A DNA stretch of 64,000 nt, from the NCBI GenBank assembly GCA_017506865.1, contig JAFCMP010000335.1, positions 186,001-250,000 on the forward strand, given 5' to 3'. The notes under the pieces were generated by a model. It made no database searches. It saw nothing but the letters and a program-made list of their open reading frames with translations, and was not told the origin of the DNA. A program made the translations under genes and the position numbers. Positions 1 to 9,430 of the stretch are shown piece by piece; within the stretch, counting starts at the first letter, position 1; every line of letters begins with the position of its first letter. The DNA is from Tribonema minus (Eukaryota; Sar; Xanthophyceae; Tribonematales; Tribonemataceae).

Positions 1-22
1 TGCTCGCCCTGATCTCGTTCCC

Positions 23-3014
23 TTACTCTGACGACGACTCTGATGATGACTGAGACCATAACTCTGGTGACGCCTCCGATGAAGCCTCAGCGCGCACCTT
101 GATCTTGTCCTCCTGCTCCGTCGTCAGCGCCAGCTCCTTGCACAGCAGCGGCCACAGATCCAGCCCCACGCCGCACTGCACCGCCCCGCTCGCCTCCTGC
201 CGGTACTCCACCCGCCCCCCCGCGACCCCCTTGCCCCCCGCGCGCCCCCCCCCCGCGCCGCCCCCTCCCCCGCCCCCCCCCCGCCCCGTCGCGCTCGGCA
301 CGAAGAACTCGTCCGGGCGCTCCGTGAGCCACAGCAGGAAGCGCGAGTACGTGGGCAGCACGATAGACTGCAGCTGGTCAAAGTGGTACGCGACGACGGC
401 AAGCCGCTCGCCGCAGCACGGCCCCAGCCGCAGCACGAGGTCGCGCACGCCGCCGGCGACGGCCGCCTCGCGCGCCTTCAGCGCCTCCGCAGCAACGCCG
501 CCGCCGCCGCTGCTGCTGCCGCGCTCCGCGAGCATGCTGAGCTCGCTCTGCAGGCGCTGCAGCAGCTGCGCGCGCATCGCGCGGAGGTGGCTGCGGCGCG
601 GATGGGGGGGATGGAAGGGGGGGGGTTGAAGCGCCTGCGATGGCCCATTGCTGGTCTGCGGTCACTGGCTCGAAGTTGAATGCACAGCGGGACCGGACGA
701 TGTTGCGTTGCAGTACATGGAAGGGTTTCCGCCCCTCAAGCGGAAGTAAATAAATTACATGAGAGTGTCAGGCAGTCCGGGTCCCACCTGCTGCCAGCTT
801 CAAGCGCACACTGTGAACCGCGCATCACACGCTGTCAATGAAAAAAACTCCTTTGAGAGCGGTCGCAGACTCCATCAGGTGATGCTCAACAAGCATCATA
901 CCTACCGCCATCCACCACCGCAGCTGCCAAGACTGCTGCCAACAGCATCATCAACTTCAACTTTTGTTGAAGTTCCACTTCACCTGTTCGCGTCCTGCAG
1001 GTGCCCCCGCCTCAGCCCCTCCAGCTCCTCCGTCAGCTGCCCCACCTTCTCCTCCAGCAGCTCCAGGTACTGCTTCTTGCGCCTCCGCGACTGCCGTGCG
1101 CTCTCCCTGTTGCGCGCAAGCCGTTTCGCGCGCCGCTCGTCTTGCGTCGACGCAGCTCCGCCGCCGCCGCTGCCGCCGCCGCCGCCAAACGCAATGCCTG
1201 TCGCCGCCGCTGAGTCTGAGCGCTGCGGCTGAGACATGCCTGCGTTGCCAGCATTATTCAACGCGCGTTGATGGCTAAGTGAGTCATTGATAACGGGGTC
1301 AGCATGGCCGTGCCGCGGCAGCTGACGCGGGAGCACAGCACCTTACCATGCAAAGGCAGCGCCGCAATTAAGTGACTGTTAGCAAGCGGAGATAAGCGAG
1401 TCGTTGTAGTGTCAACGGCCGCTTTACTGCACTGTAGTGGATCATGATAGTAGTGGATCATGATGGTACCTGACCAAATACCCGGGGACAAGCGCGAGTA
1501 CCGAGCTCTTGGTTGGAGCACAGTCAGAGCATGTTTCTGGCCAGAAATCTAAACACAGTCTAGTCATGAATGCGTGACTATGTGTTGAGCAAACGAAGGT
1601 TTGATACAACTGCTAGGCCACACAGAAGGTAGGTACACCAGAGAGTGGTCACTAATTGCTGATCGCAAGCACTAGCCAGTTCAGCATGAATGCACCCATG
1701 TCACCATGAGAGTACGCCATAGCCCTAACCGCAGCTCAAACTCTGACCCTCACCTGCCATCATCCCTTGCGACGAGACCATTATACCGTTGCTCACAAAC
1801 GCCTGCTCAGTGCCGCCAACGCTGCTGATGCTACTGCCGCCAGCCCCCCCGCCCTGCGAAGCAAACGAGTAAGGCACCCCCCCCGCGGGAAATGCAAACT
1901 GCGCGCCGGTGGTGGGCACTGCCACCGCCGTCACCGCTCCGCTGCTGCTGTTGCTGGCGAAGCTTGCGGCATGCGAGTTGACCAGCTGCTGCGATGTGTG
2001 CTGGTTGAAAGTGGCGCTGGCGCTGGTCACAAACTGCCCCAGCAGTGGGGAGTCCAGAGCGCTGTCCACCTTCATAGGACTGCTGACCCGCCCGCTTGAA
2101 GTTAGCGTTTGGGAGTCGAGAGGGAGCATCGAGCTGACGGCGGACATTGGCAGCCCCGCAGTGGCTGGAGAGTACAGGAGCTCGGAGGAGGAAGGGGCAT
2201 TTACATTGAAGTTGGTATTGAAGTTGGCGTCCAAGGTGGCGGAGGCCGTGGCGTAGGGGCCAGTGCTGAACGTTGCTGCTTGCGTGACATACTGGTGCTC
2301 TGAAGCCACAGGTGGCATCGAGCTGCCGGGCAGATTTGCAGCAGCTGGCCTGTTGTTAGGAGGCACGGCGCGAGACAATTCATGCATGTAAGATGACATG
2401 CGGCTGCACATGAAAACTGAATACGCCTTAGATTGTCGTTTCGCCAGCAGTGCAGCAACTACAATCGTTTGGTTTCAGGCAGGAGCCCACCACCACATGA
2501 CGGCCAGGCTGCAGGCTTCAACACGCCGTGCGCATGCTGCACTCTACTTCAACATGGCAACTCACCCTCCTAGCAAGAGGCCATGCCCCATTCCCGCGCC
2601 ACCGCCCATGCCCAGACCTGCCGAAAACGCTCCCATTCCGGCTGTGCCTGTTGCCGCTGCCGAGACAGCGGCAGCGGCCGCAGCAGCAGCCGCAGCGCTT
2701 CCTGTAGCATTTGCCTCAATGTCTTGCGACAGAAAGTACTTGAGCATGTCATCCACTTCTGCCTCGCCGTCCCCCGTGCCAAGCATCAGGCTGCTAAGAT
2801 CCATGGGTCCGCCAAAGTCCAGGCTCTGCACAGCTGCGCCTTCAGCCGATGTTGAAGGTGGCATGGCTGCAGGCCGAGTTGCTCCGTCAATGGGCGACCA
2901 TGCCCTCTGCTGCTGTGCGTCATCACCATAGCCGCTCGCAGGCTGAGCACCTGAAGCAGCCGCCGCTGCTGCGGCCGCTGCTGCTGCTGCTGCTGAGGCA
3001 TCGATAGATGCCAT
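23..3014 (-). CDS. bZIP transcription factor, 4 exons
   Basis: Exons 3014-2566, 2349-1754, 1239-984 and 590-23. All three introns are GT-AG and the phases agree, giving about 622 residues. The N-terminus is Ala-, Gly- and Ser-rich and looks like an activation region. Residues about 385-405 hold a canonical basic region (NRESARQSRRRKK, N-x7-R), followed by leucines at 7-residue spacing that continue across intron 3. Exon 4 adds a Gly run and a conserved-looking hydrophobic stretch (LPTYSRFLLWLTERPDEFF, about residues 510-530), then an acidic Ser tail. The product should be a nuclear, dimeric DNA-binding regulator; its targets cannot be read. The start is the first ATG upstream of an open, phase-consistent exon. 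The TAA at 23 overlaps a possible donor (GTAAGG), so the gene could continue beyond the window. It diverges from CSN6. Confidence 0.86.
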
Positions 3015-3389
3015 ATGTCATGTGCAGCGATGGCTTCTCGCAGTCTCACACGACACACACACCCAGGCACACCAGGCGCTGATCGCGCCCACCGTTACCC
3101 ACACATCACTCCCCTCTTAGCTGACACTCTCAGACACCAGCCGCCTGCTGCGCTTTCACCTGTTCCTCTATAGAGGCAAGTCATCGTACAGGTGAATTTT
3201 TTTAGTATCGGAACTTTTTAAATCGCCCCTCGCTACTCATTCAGTACACGCTGCTGCAAGCAAGGCAGCAGTCCTGCGTCGCAAGCATCTGCAAAGCGCA
3301 TTGCAGAATCGGGGGGAGAATCCAGGCTGGCGTGAAAAACGACCGCAGGATCACTCACTAGGCGAGTATCCAAGGATCCAAGGGGGAGC
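3015..3389. promoter_or_regulatory. shared intergenic region between divergent bZIP and CSN6
   Basis: Only 375 bases separate the two start codons, so both promoters and both 5' leaders must lie here. The stretch around 3187-3225 is A/T-rich (runs of T, TTTTTAAAT) in an otherwise GC-rich region. No certain TATA box is recognised; a TATAGAGG string lies near 3169. A bidirectional promoter is inferred from spacing alone. Confidence 0.45.
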
Positions 3390-6300
3390 ATGGAGGTGGA
3401 GGATGCTGCTGCCACGGCGGCGGCAGAGGGTGCTGAGGAGAGCAAGAGCGCTGGAGATGGACAGCTGTCCATACACCTGCACCCTGTGAGTACATATGCT
3501 ACGAGCCGTGAATGGCGCTATCAAAAACGCAAGCAGGATCTCGGCTGCACGCATAGGCGCACCTCCACGACAGATACAGTAATTGTGGTTGCGTTTGGAA
3601 GCCTGTCGGACGCCGTGTTGCTTTGCCATCACAATTTGAGACCTCCAGTCATCGATGAAGGCGCAGTGACACAATCTTTTGTTGGTACAACTCAATGCTT
3701 TTGTACTGGGAAGTGCCCTGCTTTCAGTCTCTCACTTGTGTCTGCAGTCTGCACATGCTTGTCAGGTAAGGGACAGTACCCACAGTTGCGCCAAGCAGAC
3801 CTCAAGACATGTAAAGCTGAAAGCCTCCAGTTCAGCCCAAAGGCCACTGCTGTATATTCATGATGAGTTAGAGGTATCATGCCTGAAAATTAGACCACAC
3901 CTCATCAACATCGGAATTCAGTGCCAGTAGCAGACCACTACACCGAGCACATGTACTTAAGAATATGTACAGATAACTGATTCGGGTCTGCTTCCTGTAC
4001 GACTGGCGCTGAGACATTATCATCCGTTGCCATTTGCTCGGTGCGCAAGCGACGAAAGCTGCTCTTGATGTGCAGCTGCTCACTGACGGGACCAGCAGCA
4101 CTGCTCCTTCGCGTCGCAGTGCCATGATGACACTCAATGATATAGTGCTGCCCTCAGGTGCTGTGTGCTGTCACAGCACCCTGCGGCTGCCGCTCCACAG
4201 TTGTCACGTGCCCAAGTGGCTGGCCACTGTGCTTTTTTTATCCCCCTTTTCAGTGAGAGCTCGTTGGACTTCAGCCAGGGCTGGCGGCTGAACCTCCGCC
4301 CTTGGCCCGAGGCGGTTGCGCCCCGCCCTTGCGCCGTTGCGCCTCGACTGAGCATTTCAGGCCAGCGCAAGAGGCGCAACTTAATTGACCCGAAGAGGTT
4401 GTGCATGTTGCGCCTCGGGCGAAACTGGGTTTAGTCTCAGGACAGGGAGGGGCTAAATACCTTGCGCTCCAGCGGAAGCCCTCGTGACGTCACAGCATGC
4501 TGTTTTCCGGCTGTTTTTGGCTTGTTTTGGAGCAAGAAATCCACCGACTCGAAAATGTCAGCATGTGTGCCTGTTCATTCGACGGTTCACAACCCGCTAC
4601 ACATGCGAAGTCCCGAAGAGTTGCGCACGTTGCGCCTCGGGGCTAAACGTGGTTTAGCCTTTGGGCAGGGGCTAAACACCATGCGCCTATCCCCAAATGG
4701 TTTAGCCGCCAGCCCTGACTTGAGCACTGACCAAAACTGAACGTGAGCATCTTCCTCATCGCCATTTTCAACTTCATGTGGGTGCGTCACCCCTTTCCGA
4801 CGACATGTCAGTTGACCTGACTGATACATACCTACCTCTCCCAACACGCGCGCCCCCCCCCGCTGTGCACTGCCGCGCAGCTGGCCATCATCACCATCTC
4901 ATGACATTACTGACCTGACATTACTGACCTGACTGATACAAACCTAACGAACGTGCGCGCCCTGCTGTGCACTGCCGCGCAGCTGGCGATCATCACCATC
5001 TCGGACCACTACACGCGCGTCAGCACGGGGGGCGGCGTCCCCCCGCGCGATGCCAAGATCCTGGGCGTGCTGTTCGGCGAGCGGAGCGGCGCGGAAATAG
5101 GGATCTACGATGCGTCGGAGATTGGCTACGATGTGGTGGGCGGGGAGATAGTGCTGTCGCAGGCGTCCGTGGCGAAGCAGGTGGAGCTATACGAGGCGGT
5201 GTATCCCACGTACAAGGTGCTGGGCTGGTACAGCGTGGGCCTGGAGCCGTGGTGAGTGGAGTCAGCGAGTAGAGTCAACTGTGGGACTTCAACATGTACT
5301 TCAGTTTTGAAGTACACTTATGTGAAGCACCTTCTCTCATGTGGAACAAATTTGGAGCAGCACGCAGTTTATGTACTTCATTGTTGAATTACACATCTTC
5401 AAATCGTTCCTTGTTTTGTGTGGCTTGAAATATGGAGCGGCGGCTTGTCAGTAGTTTAACGTTTCGGCGGTAGACGAGCGTGGCCGCGCTGCCTCATCTT
5501 GGTGCACATGATGAGCACTGTGGCCATGCGCACAGCACTCATGGAGGCCCTGATGGCTCTGAATGGTTGGCACAGCTGATCAACGTTGTTGAAGCTACAA
5601 CTGGTCAATAATGTTGAAGTTACAACATGACACCCAGCTGTCGGCCTTGGGGCTTGTGCTGTGAAATTTCATCACTCTCAGCTCACAAAGCGCCTTTGTG
5701 AGTCACGCAGCTCCTACTGAGCCCATGAAATGTTGAATTTGGACTCATGGTACGCTGAACTGATCATACATACGGTACGCTGAACTGATCATACATACCC
5801 AGACAGCGTTTAATCAGTGCATGCACCACTTTATGTACTTCTAATGAGCTTGTAATCTGAGGCACATTCATAATAATTGTGCGCGTCGTGTTTGCTCTGC
5901 CTCCTACAGCCCATCGGACATCAAGCTTCAGCAGCAGATGAAGACCCACTGCGCAAATCCCATATTTGTGCTGCTGGATCCAGAGCCTCCCAAAGACGCA
6001 AAAGCGCTGCCGGTGACAGTCTACCAGAGTGAAGACCAGGCTGGCGGCGGCGGCGCTGCGGCGACGGTGTTCGTGCAGGGATCGTTTCAGCTGCAGACGG
6101 TGCAGGCGGAGCAGATTGGCATGGAGCACGTGGCGCGGTCCACGCCTGCTGAGGTACGCACTTCAATGTTGAAGGATTACATCCATGTTGAAGTATGTGA
6201 TGGAGTAGGTAGGTATTGACTGATGACAGTGACTTCAGTAGCTGAGCACGTGGCGCGGTCCACGCCTGCGCAGGTACTCACGTATTGAAGTATGCTAGGG

Positions 6301-8381
6301 TAGGTATCGACTGATGACACAGTGACAGTAGCTGAGCTGTGGCGCGGCCCATGCCTGCTCACGTTCGTACGTCAACTGAAGTATTTTTAGGTAGGTAAGT
6401 ATCGACTGTTGCGGCGAGTACAGTAGCTGGGTATGTGGCGCGCGCGGTCCACGCCTGCTCAGGTGTGCATGTATTGAAGTATGATCAGGTACAGTAGTAA
6501 TCGACTGATGGTGAGCATATGGCAACCCCATGCTTGCAGGTGTGCATGTAATGGCGTAGGCTTGGGCAGGCAGGTATCGACCGATGTGCAACTAGCCCGT
6601 GTGACATATGTTGAGGACATCACTACGTGGTACATTGACTGGCATGCTGGCGCGGGGTACCGTAGTTGAAAGCTGCCTTAGGGCTAGGGTTTGAGCATGT
6701 GGCACCCTTCACATCCTCAGCAACACAGGTGACCTGAAGTACGCAGAGTTCAACTCATTTCACCTGCTGAAACTGCCGTCCGCTGTGCAGTTGGTATGTC
6801 CACTTATTCAAGCATGTTTGAAGTACGCAGGCGCAACTTGATGTAACTGCTCTAACTTGTTTTTTGGTGTACAGTTGGTAATGTCCTTGCACTCGGGCGG
6901 GCAATTGTTCAGCAGAGGGACCCTGACTGGGGCAGCACCTTTGTCGCAAGTTATACAAGCATGCTGGTCATGCCGCTGGTGCTGTTGTTACTCTTTGCTC
7001 TCTTGATGGGAGTCCGTGGTAGTCTCACCATCATCGCTCACTGCGACTGAGCATGCATGTATGTCGCTGTGCTGCTCTCGCGCCGCAGGGATCGAGCGCC
7101 ATTGAGCGACACGCCACCACCATGACCACCAGCCTCACCGCGCTGGCGTCACGGCTGGCGGTGCTACGCCGCTACCTCGTTGCAGTTCGCGGGGGCGACG
7201 TGCCCGCCGACCACAAGCTGCTGCGACAGGTGCGTCATTTTGGCACCATATGTGGCACGCCACAAAATGGTAGACTACATGGACACGAATCAAAAGATTG
7301 TAGAGCTCTAGGTGACAAGGTGTGGTTAGCCGTCAAATTGAATGCCTTCCATATGTATGCATCACGGCTGGCGATATGGTGGTATGTGACAGTCATGGGA
7401 TGTAGGTATGCGTGTTTGAATGCATCACGCCTGGCGGTGCTCAGGCGCTACCTTGTTGCAGTTCGCGCGGGCGACGTGCCCGCTGACCACAAGCTGCTGC
7501 GGCAGGTGTGCGAACATGATGCTGCGCAATAGAAGTAGGACTCACGCTGCATGCTCGCCAGTACTGGCACTTGCTTTGAAGTAATGGAGGCTACAGCTCA
7601 TCTTAATGATCGTTGCAGCTCACTAGGCACCCCGCCAAGGTTCAAGAGTAGTCTGTGAGTGGTCCACTGGGTTGACCTACCTCATTAGCAGCATGCTTCC
7701 ATGACGTGACGTGCCGTCGCACAGCACAGCCACAGCTGTGCACGCAGTCGGAGTTGTCCAGTTGCAGTTGACGTGCCTGCCACCATGAGCCTGACGAGGG
7801 CACGCACAGTTGACCACAAGCTGTTAAACCCCCCAGGGTCTCTTCTGCAAGCACACTTAGCCGGCGACAGATGCTGGCGGCGGCAAGTCACAATGCAGAC
7901 GTCACAAATCATGTCTGCCTTTTTGCTAGTATGCATCTGGCGCAGCGTCACCTCCAAAATGCTCATGGAAACGGATCAAAAGATCGTTGAGCTCTAGGTA
8001 ACAAGGACTGGTTAGCCGCAACTGCCTTCCACCAATACCCGTGGTCGCCGCTGTTGCAGTCATTGGCCACCATGAGCTCAACATCAGTGCGTCACCCCCA
8101 ACCTCAACTTCAACTTCAATTTCAACTTCAACCCGCAGATCACGGCGGTGACCAGCGAGCTGCGCGCCATGGGCAACGCCAGCGGCAGCGGCGGCGGCGA
8201 CGCGGCGCTGAGCGAGGCGCTCGCCCGCGACCGCTGCGACGCGCTCGCCGTGACAGCGCTCGCCGCGCTGCAGAAGGGCGCCGCCGCCATGGACGCCGCC
8301 GCGCACAAGTTCAATCTCGCGCACAGCGACAAGCCGCGCACCGGCGGCGGCGGCGGCCCGCGCGGGGGCGCGGGGCTGTGA
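3390..8381 (+). CDS. CSN6: COP9 signalosome subunit 6 (MPN-domain, non-catalytic), 5 exons
   Basis: Exons 3390-3485, 4983-5251, 5910-6153, 7089-7229 and 8139-8381; all introns GT-AG, phases 0/2/0/0, 330 residues (usual length 310-330). The protein follows CSN6 from end to end: the LHP-LAIITISDHYTRV start of the MPN domain, LGVLFGERSG, the VLGWYSVG strand, the PSDI segment, a QLQTVQAEQIGMEHVAR helix, and RRYLVAVRGGDVPADHKLLRQ, very close to plant CSN6. The JAMM zinc ligands (HxH) are absent after GWY, as expected for this MPN-minus subunit. In the CSN complex it pairs with catalytic CSN5 to remove Nedd8/Rub1 from cullins. The C-terminus ends in a Gly-rich tail. Introns carry a MITE, boundary duplications and a dispersed repeat, listed separately. 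Confidence 0.93.
4276..4717. mobile_element. non-autonomous hAT-type MITE in CSN6 intron 1
   Basis: Ends are inverted: left CAGGGCTGGCGGCTGAACC at 4276-4294, right GGTTTAGCCGCCAGCCCTG at 4699-4717, 18 of 19 positions complementary. It is flanked by 8-base direct repeats, acttcagc (4268-4275) and acttgagc (4718-4725), one mismatch. CAGGG termini with 8-base target duplications are the hAT hallmark. No transposase is encoded. Inside are two related stretches of about 78 bases (near 4392-4470 and 4613-4695) containing GTTGCGCCTCGGG and GGCTAAA words. Confidence 0.8.
6123..6600 (+). repeat. degenerate tandem copies of the exon 3 end and donor in CSN6 intron 3
   Basis: The last 30 bases of exon 3 plus its donor (GAGCACGTGGCGCGGTCCAC... 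to GTACGC, ending 6160) recur at about 6243, 6335, 6430 and 6515. Each copy is followed by similar spacer (CAGGT, ATTGAAGTATG, TAGGTAGGTATCGACTGATG). The period is about 90-115 bases, and similarity to the exon declines with distance. Confidence 0.75.
7422..7506 (+). pseudogene. partial duplicate of CSN6 exon 4
   Basis: About 85 bases copy the 3' two thirds of exon 4 with few changes, still encoding SRLAVLRRYLVAVRAGDVP and ending in CAG|GTGTGC, an intact donor. The first third of the exon and a recognisable acceptor are missing, so normal inclusion seems unlikely. A more decayed third copy (GTTGCAGTTGACGTGCCTGC ... GACCACAAGCTG) lies at about 7757-7826. Confidence 0.75.
7968..8080 (+). repeat. 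dispersed ~110-base intronic repeat, copy near CSN6 exon 5
   Basis: Runs from CATGGAAACGGATCAAAAGA to ATTGGCCACC. Related copies lie at about 7283-7345 (partial), 12083-12195 (minus strand) and 40474-40585. Shared words include AAAAGATCG, GAGCTCTAGGTGA, TTAGCCGCAA, TGCCTTCCACCAATA and GCAGTCATTGGCCAC. This copy ends about 60 bases before the exon 5 acceptor. No inverted ends or coding potential are seen. Confidence 0.72.
8084..8138 (+). promoter_or_regulatory. CAACTT-repeat tract forming the 3' splice region of CSN6 intron 4
   Basis: CCTCAACTTCAACTTCAA-type hexamers run from about 8100 to 8132, directly before CCCGCAG|ATC at 8138. They serve as the pyrimidine-rich tract of the acceptor. The same hexamer occurs at many other places in the window, in introns and in coding sequence. 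Confidence 0.55.
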
Positions 8382-9430
8382 GAATGGACTTGCGTGTGAC
8401 GGCTCGATGCTGCCTGGAGACGCGCTGCTGCGGCGGCGGCAGCGGCAGCAGCAGCGGCAGCGGCAGCAACGGCGGCAGCGGTGCAGCGGCGTCAGCGGCT
8501 GTCGCCGCTGCTAGAGCTGCTGCTGCTGTTACTGCTCATGGTAGCTACTGCTGCGGCTCAGCGATGGCTGCTGCGGGCGGCAGCTGCGCTGCGCAGGCTG
8601 CATACATCAGATGCGGTTATCATGTCACGTGGCAGGAGCCCGGCGTTGGGATGGCCGTGGGTGCTGTCACAGCAGGTGCTGCAGTCGGTCAACAGCCAGC
8701 TGCAGAGCAGGTGCTTCCGCCCCATCTCAAGGATCGCGGCAGAAAAAACATGGAGCGGCAGCAGCAGCAGCGGCGGCAGTTGGCGTGGAGCGTTGCTGTG
8801 CACATCGTGGCGCTGCTCAACACGTCGCAGTGATGCCGCCATCAGTACTCACTGTGCTCATGGCAGGCTGGTGTCCGCGCAGCCGACACGTGTGTCACGG
8901 CCCAGGCACACATGCGAGGTGCATATGTCAGGCAACAAGTTGTGTATGCCGTGCGTGGGAGCCCTGTTGGCCCCGTGTGCGCGTGCGGGCACGCTACCAG
9001 TGCCACGGCCGCAGCAGTGCACGGCGCCGGCGGCGGCAGATGAGATATTTCACACGACTGCCGCAGCAGCAGCGCGCACATCACATACATGTACAAGCTG
9101 GGTGGGGCAACAGACACCGCACACTTGCCTCCTTGTCGCATGCCCTGTCTGTGCTCTTCTCACGCTGGCAACTCTTCCTAATGCATCTGGTGCTGAGCAG
9201 TGCAGCAGCATCACAACAACGTACGTTCAGTGTGCGCAAACACACCACGCATGGCACACACCGCAAATATGCTTTCATTTATTTTAAATGTGTGCTCGTG
9301 TGCTTCAAAAAGCGTGGAGCTTGTACTTTGAGGCACCTGAAGCCTATGTTTGCGCACGGATCACCATGACCCTTTCTTATGGCGGTCCTGTTTTTGTACA
9401 CATATGTGCAACAGTGCAATACATGGCTAC
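8382..9430. other. intergenic region between convergent CSN6 and the IQ/WW gene
   Basis: Two genes end tail to tail here, so this stretch holds both 3' UTRs. It begins with GGC/CAG-type repeats (8405-8500) that open long reading frames in several phases without any recognisable domain. AT-rich sequence near 9270-9290 (TTTATTTTAAATG) may be involved in 3'-end formation. I see no gene. Confidence 0.5.

Noticed and set aside
87..679. Plus-strand and alternate minus-strand frames over bZIP exon 4
   Set aside because: Shadows of a GC-rich exon; the chosen frame is the only one that splices in phase with the bZIP domain.
8481..9287. Long plus-strand frames after CSN6, one starting with a hydrophobic signal-like segment
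   Set aside because: They come from CTG/GCC-type repeats in the 3' flank, overlap each other in several phases, have no domain and lie between two convergent gene ends.
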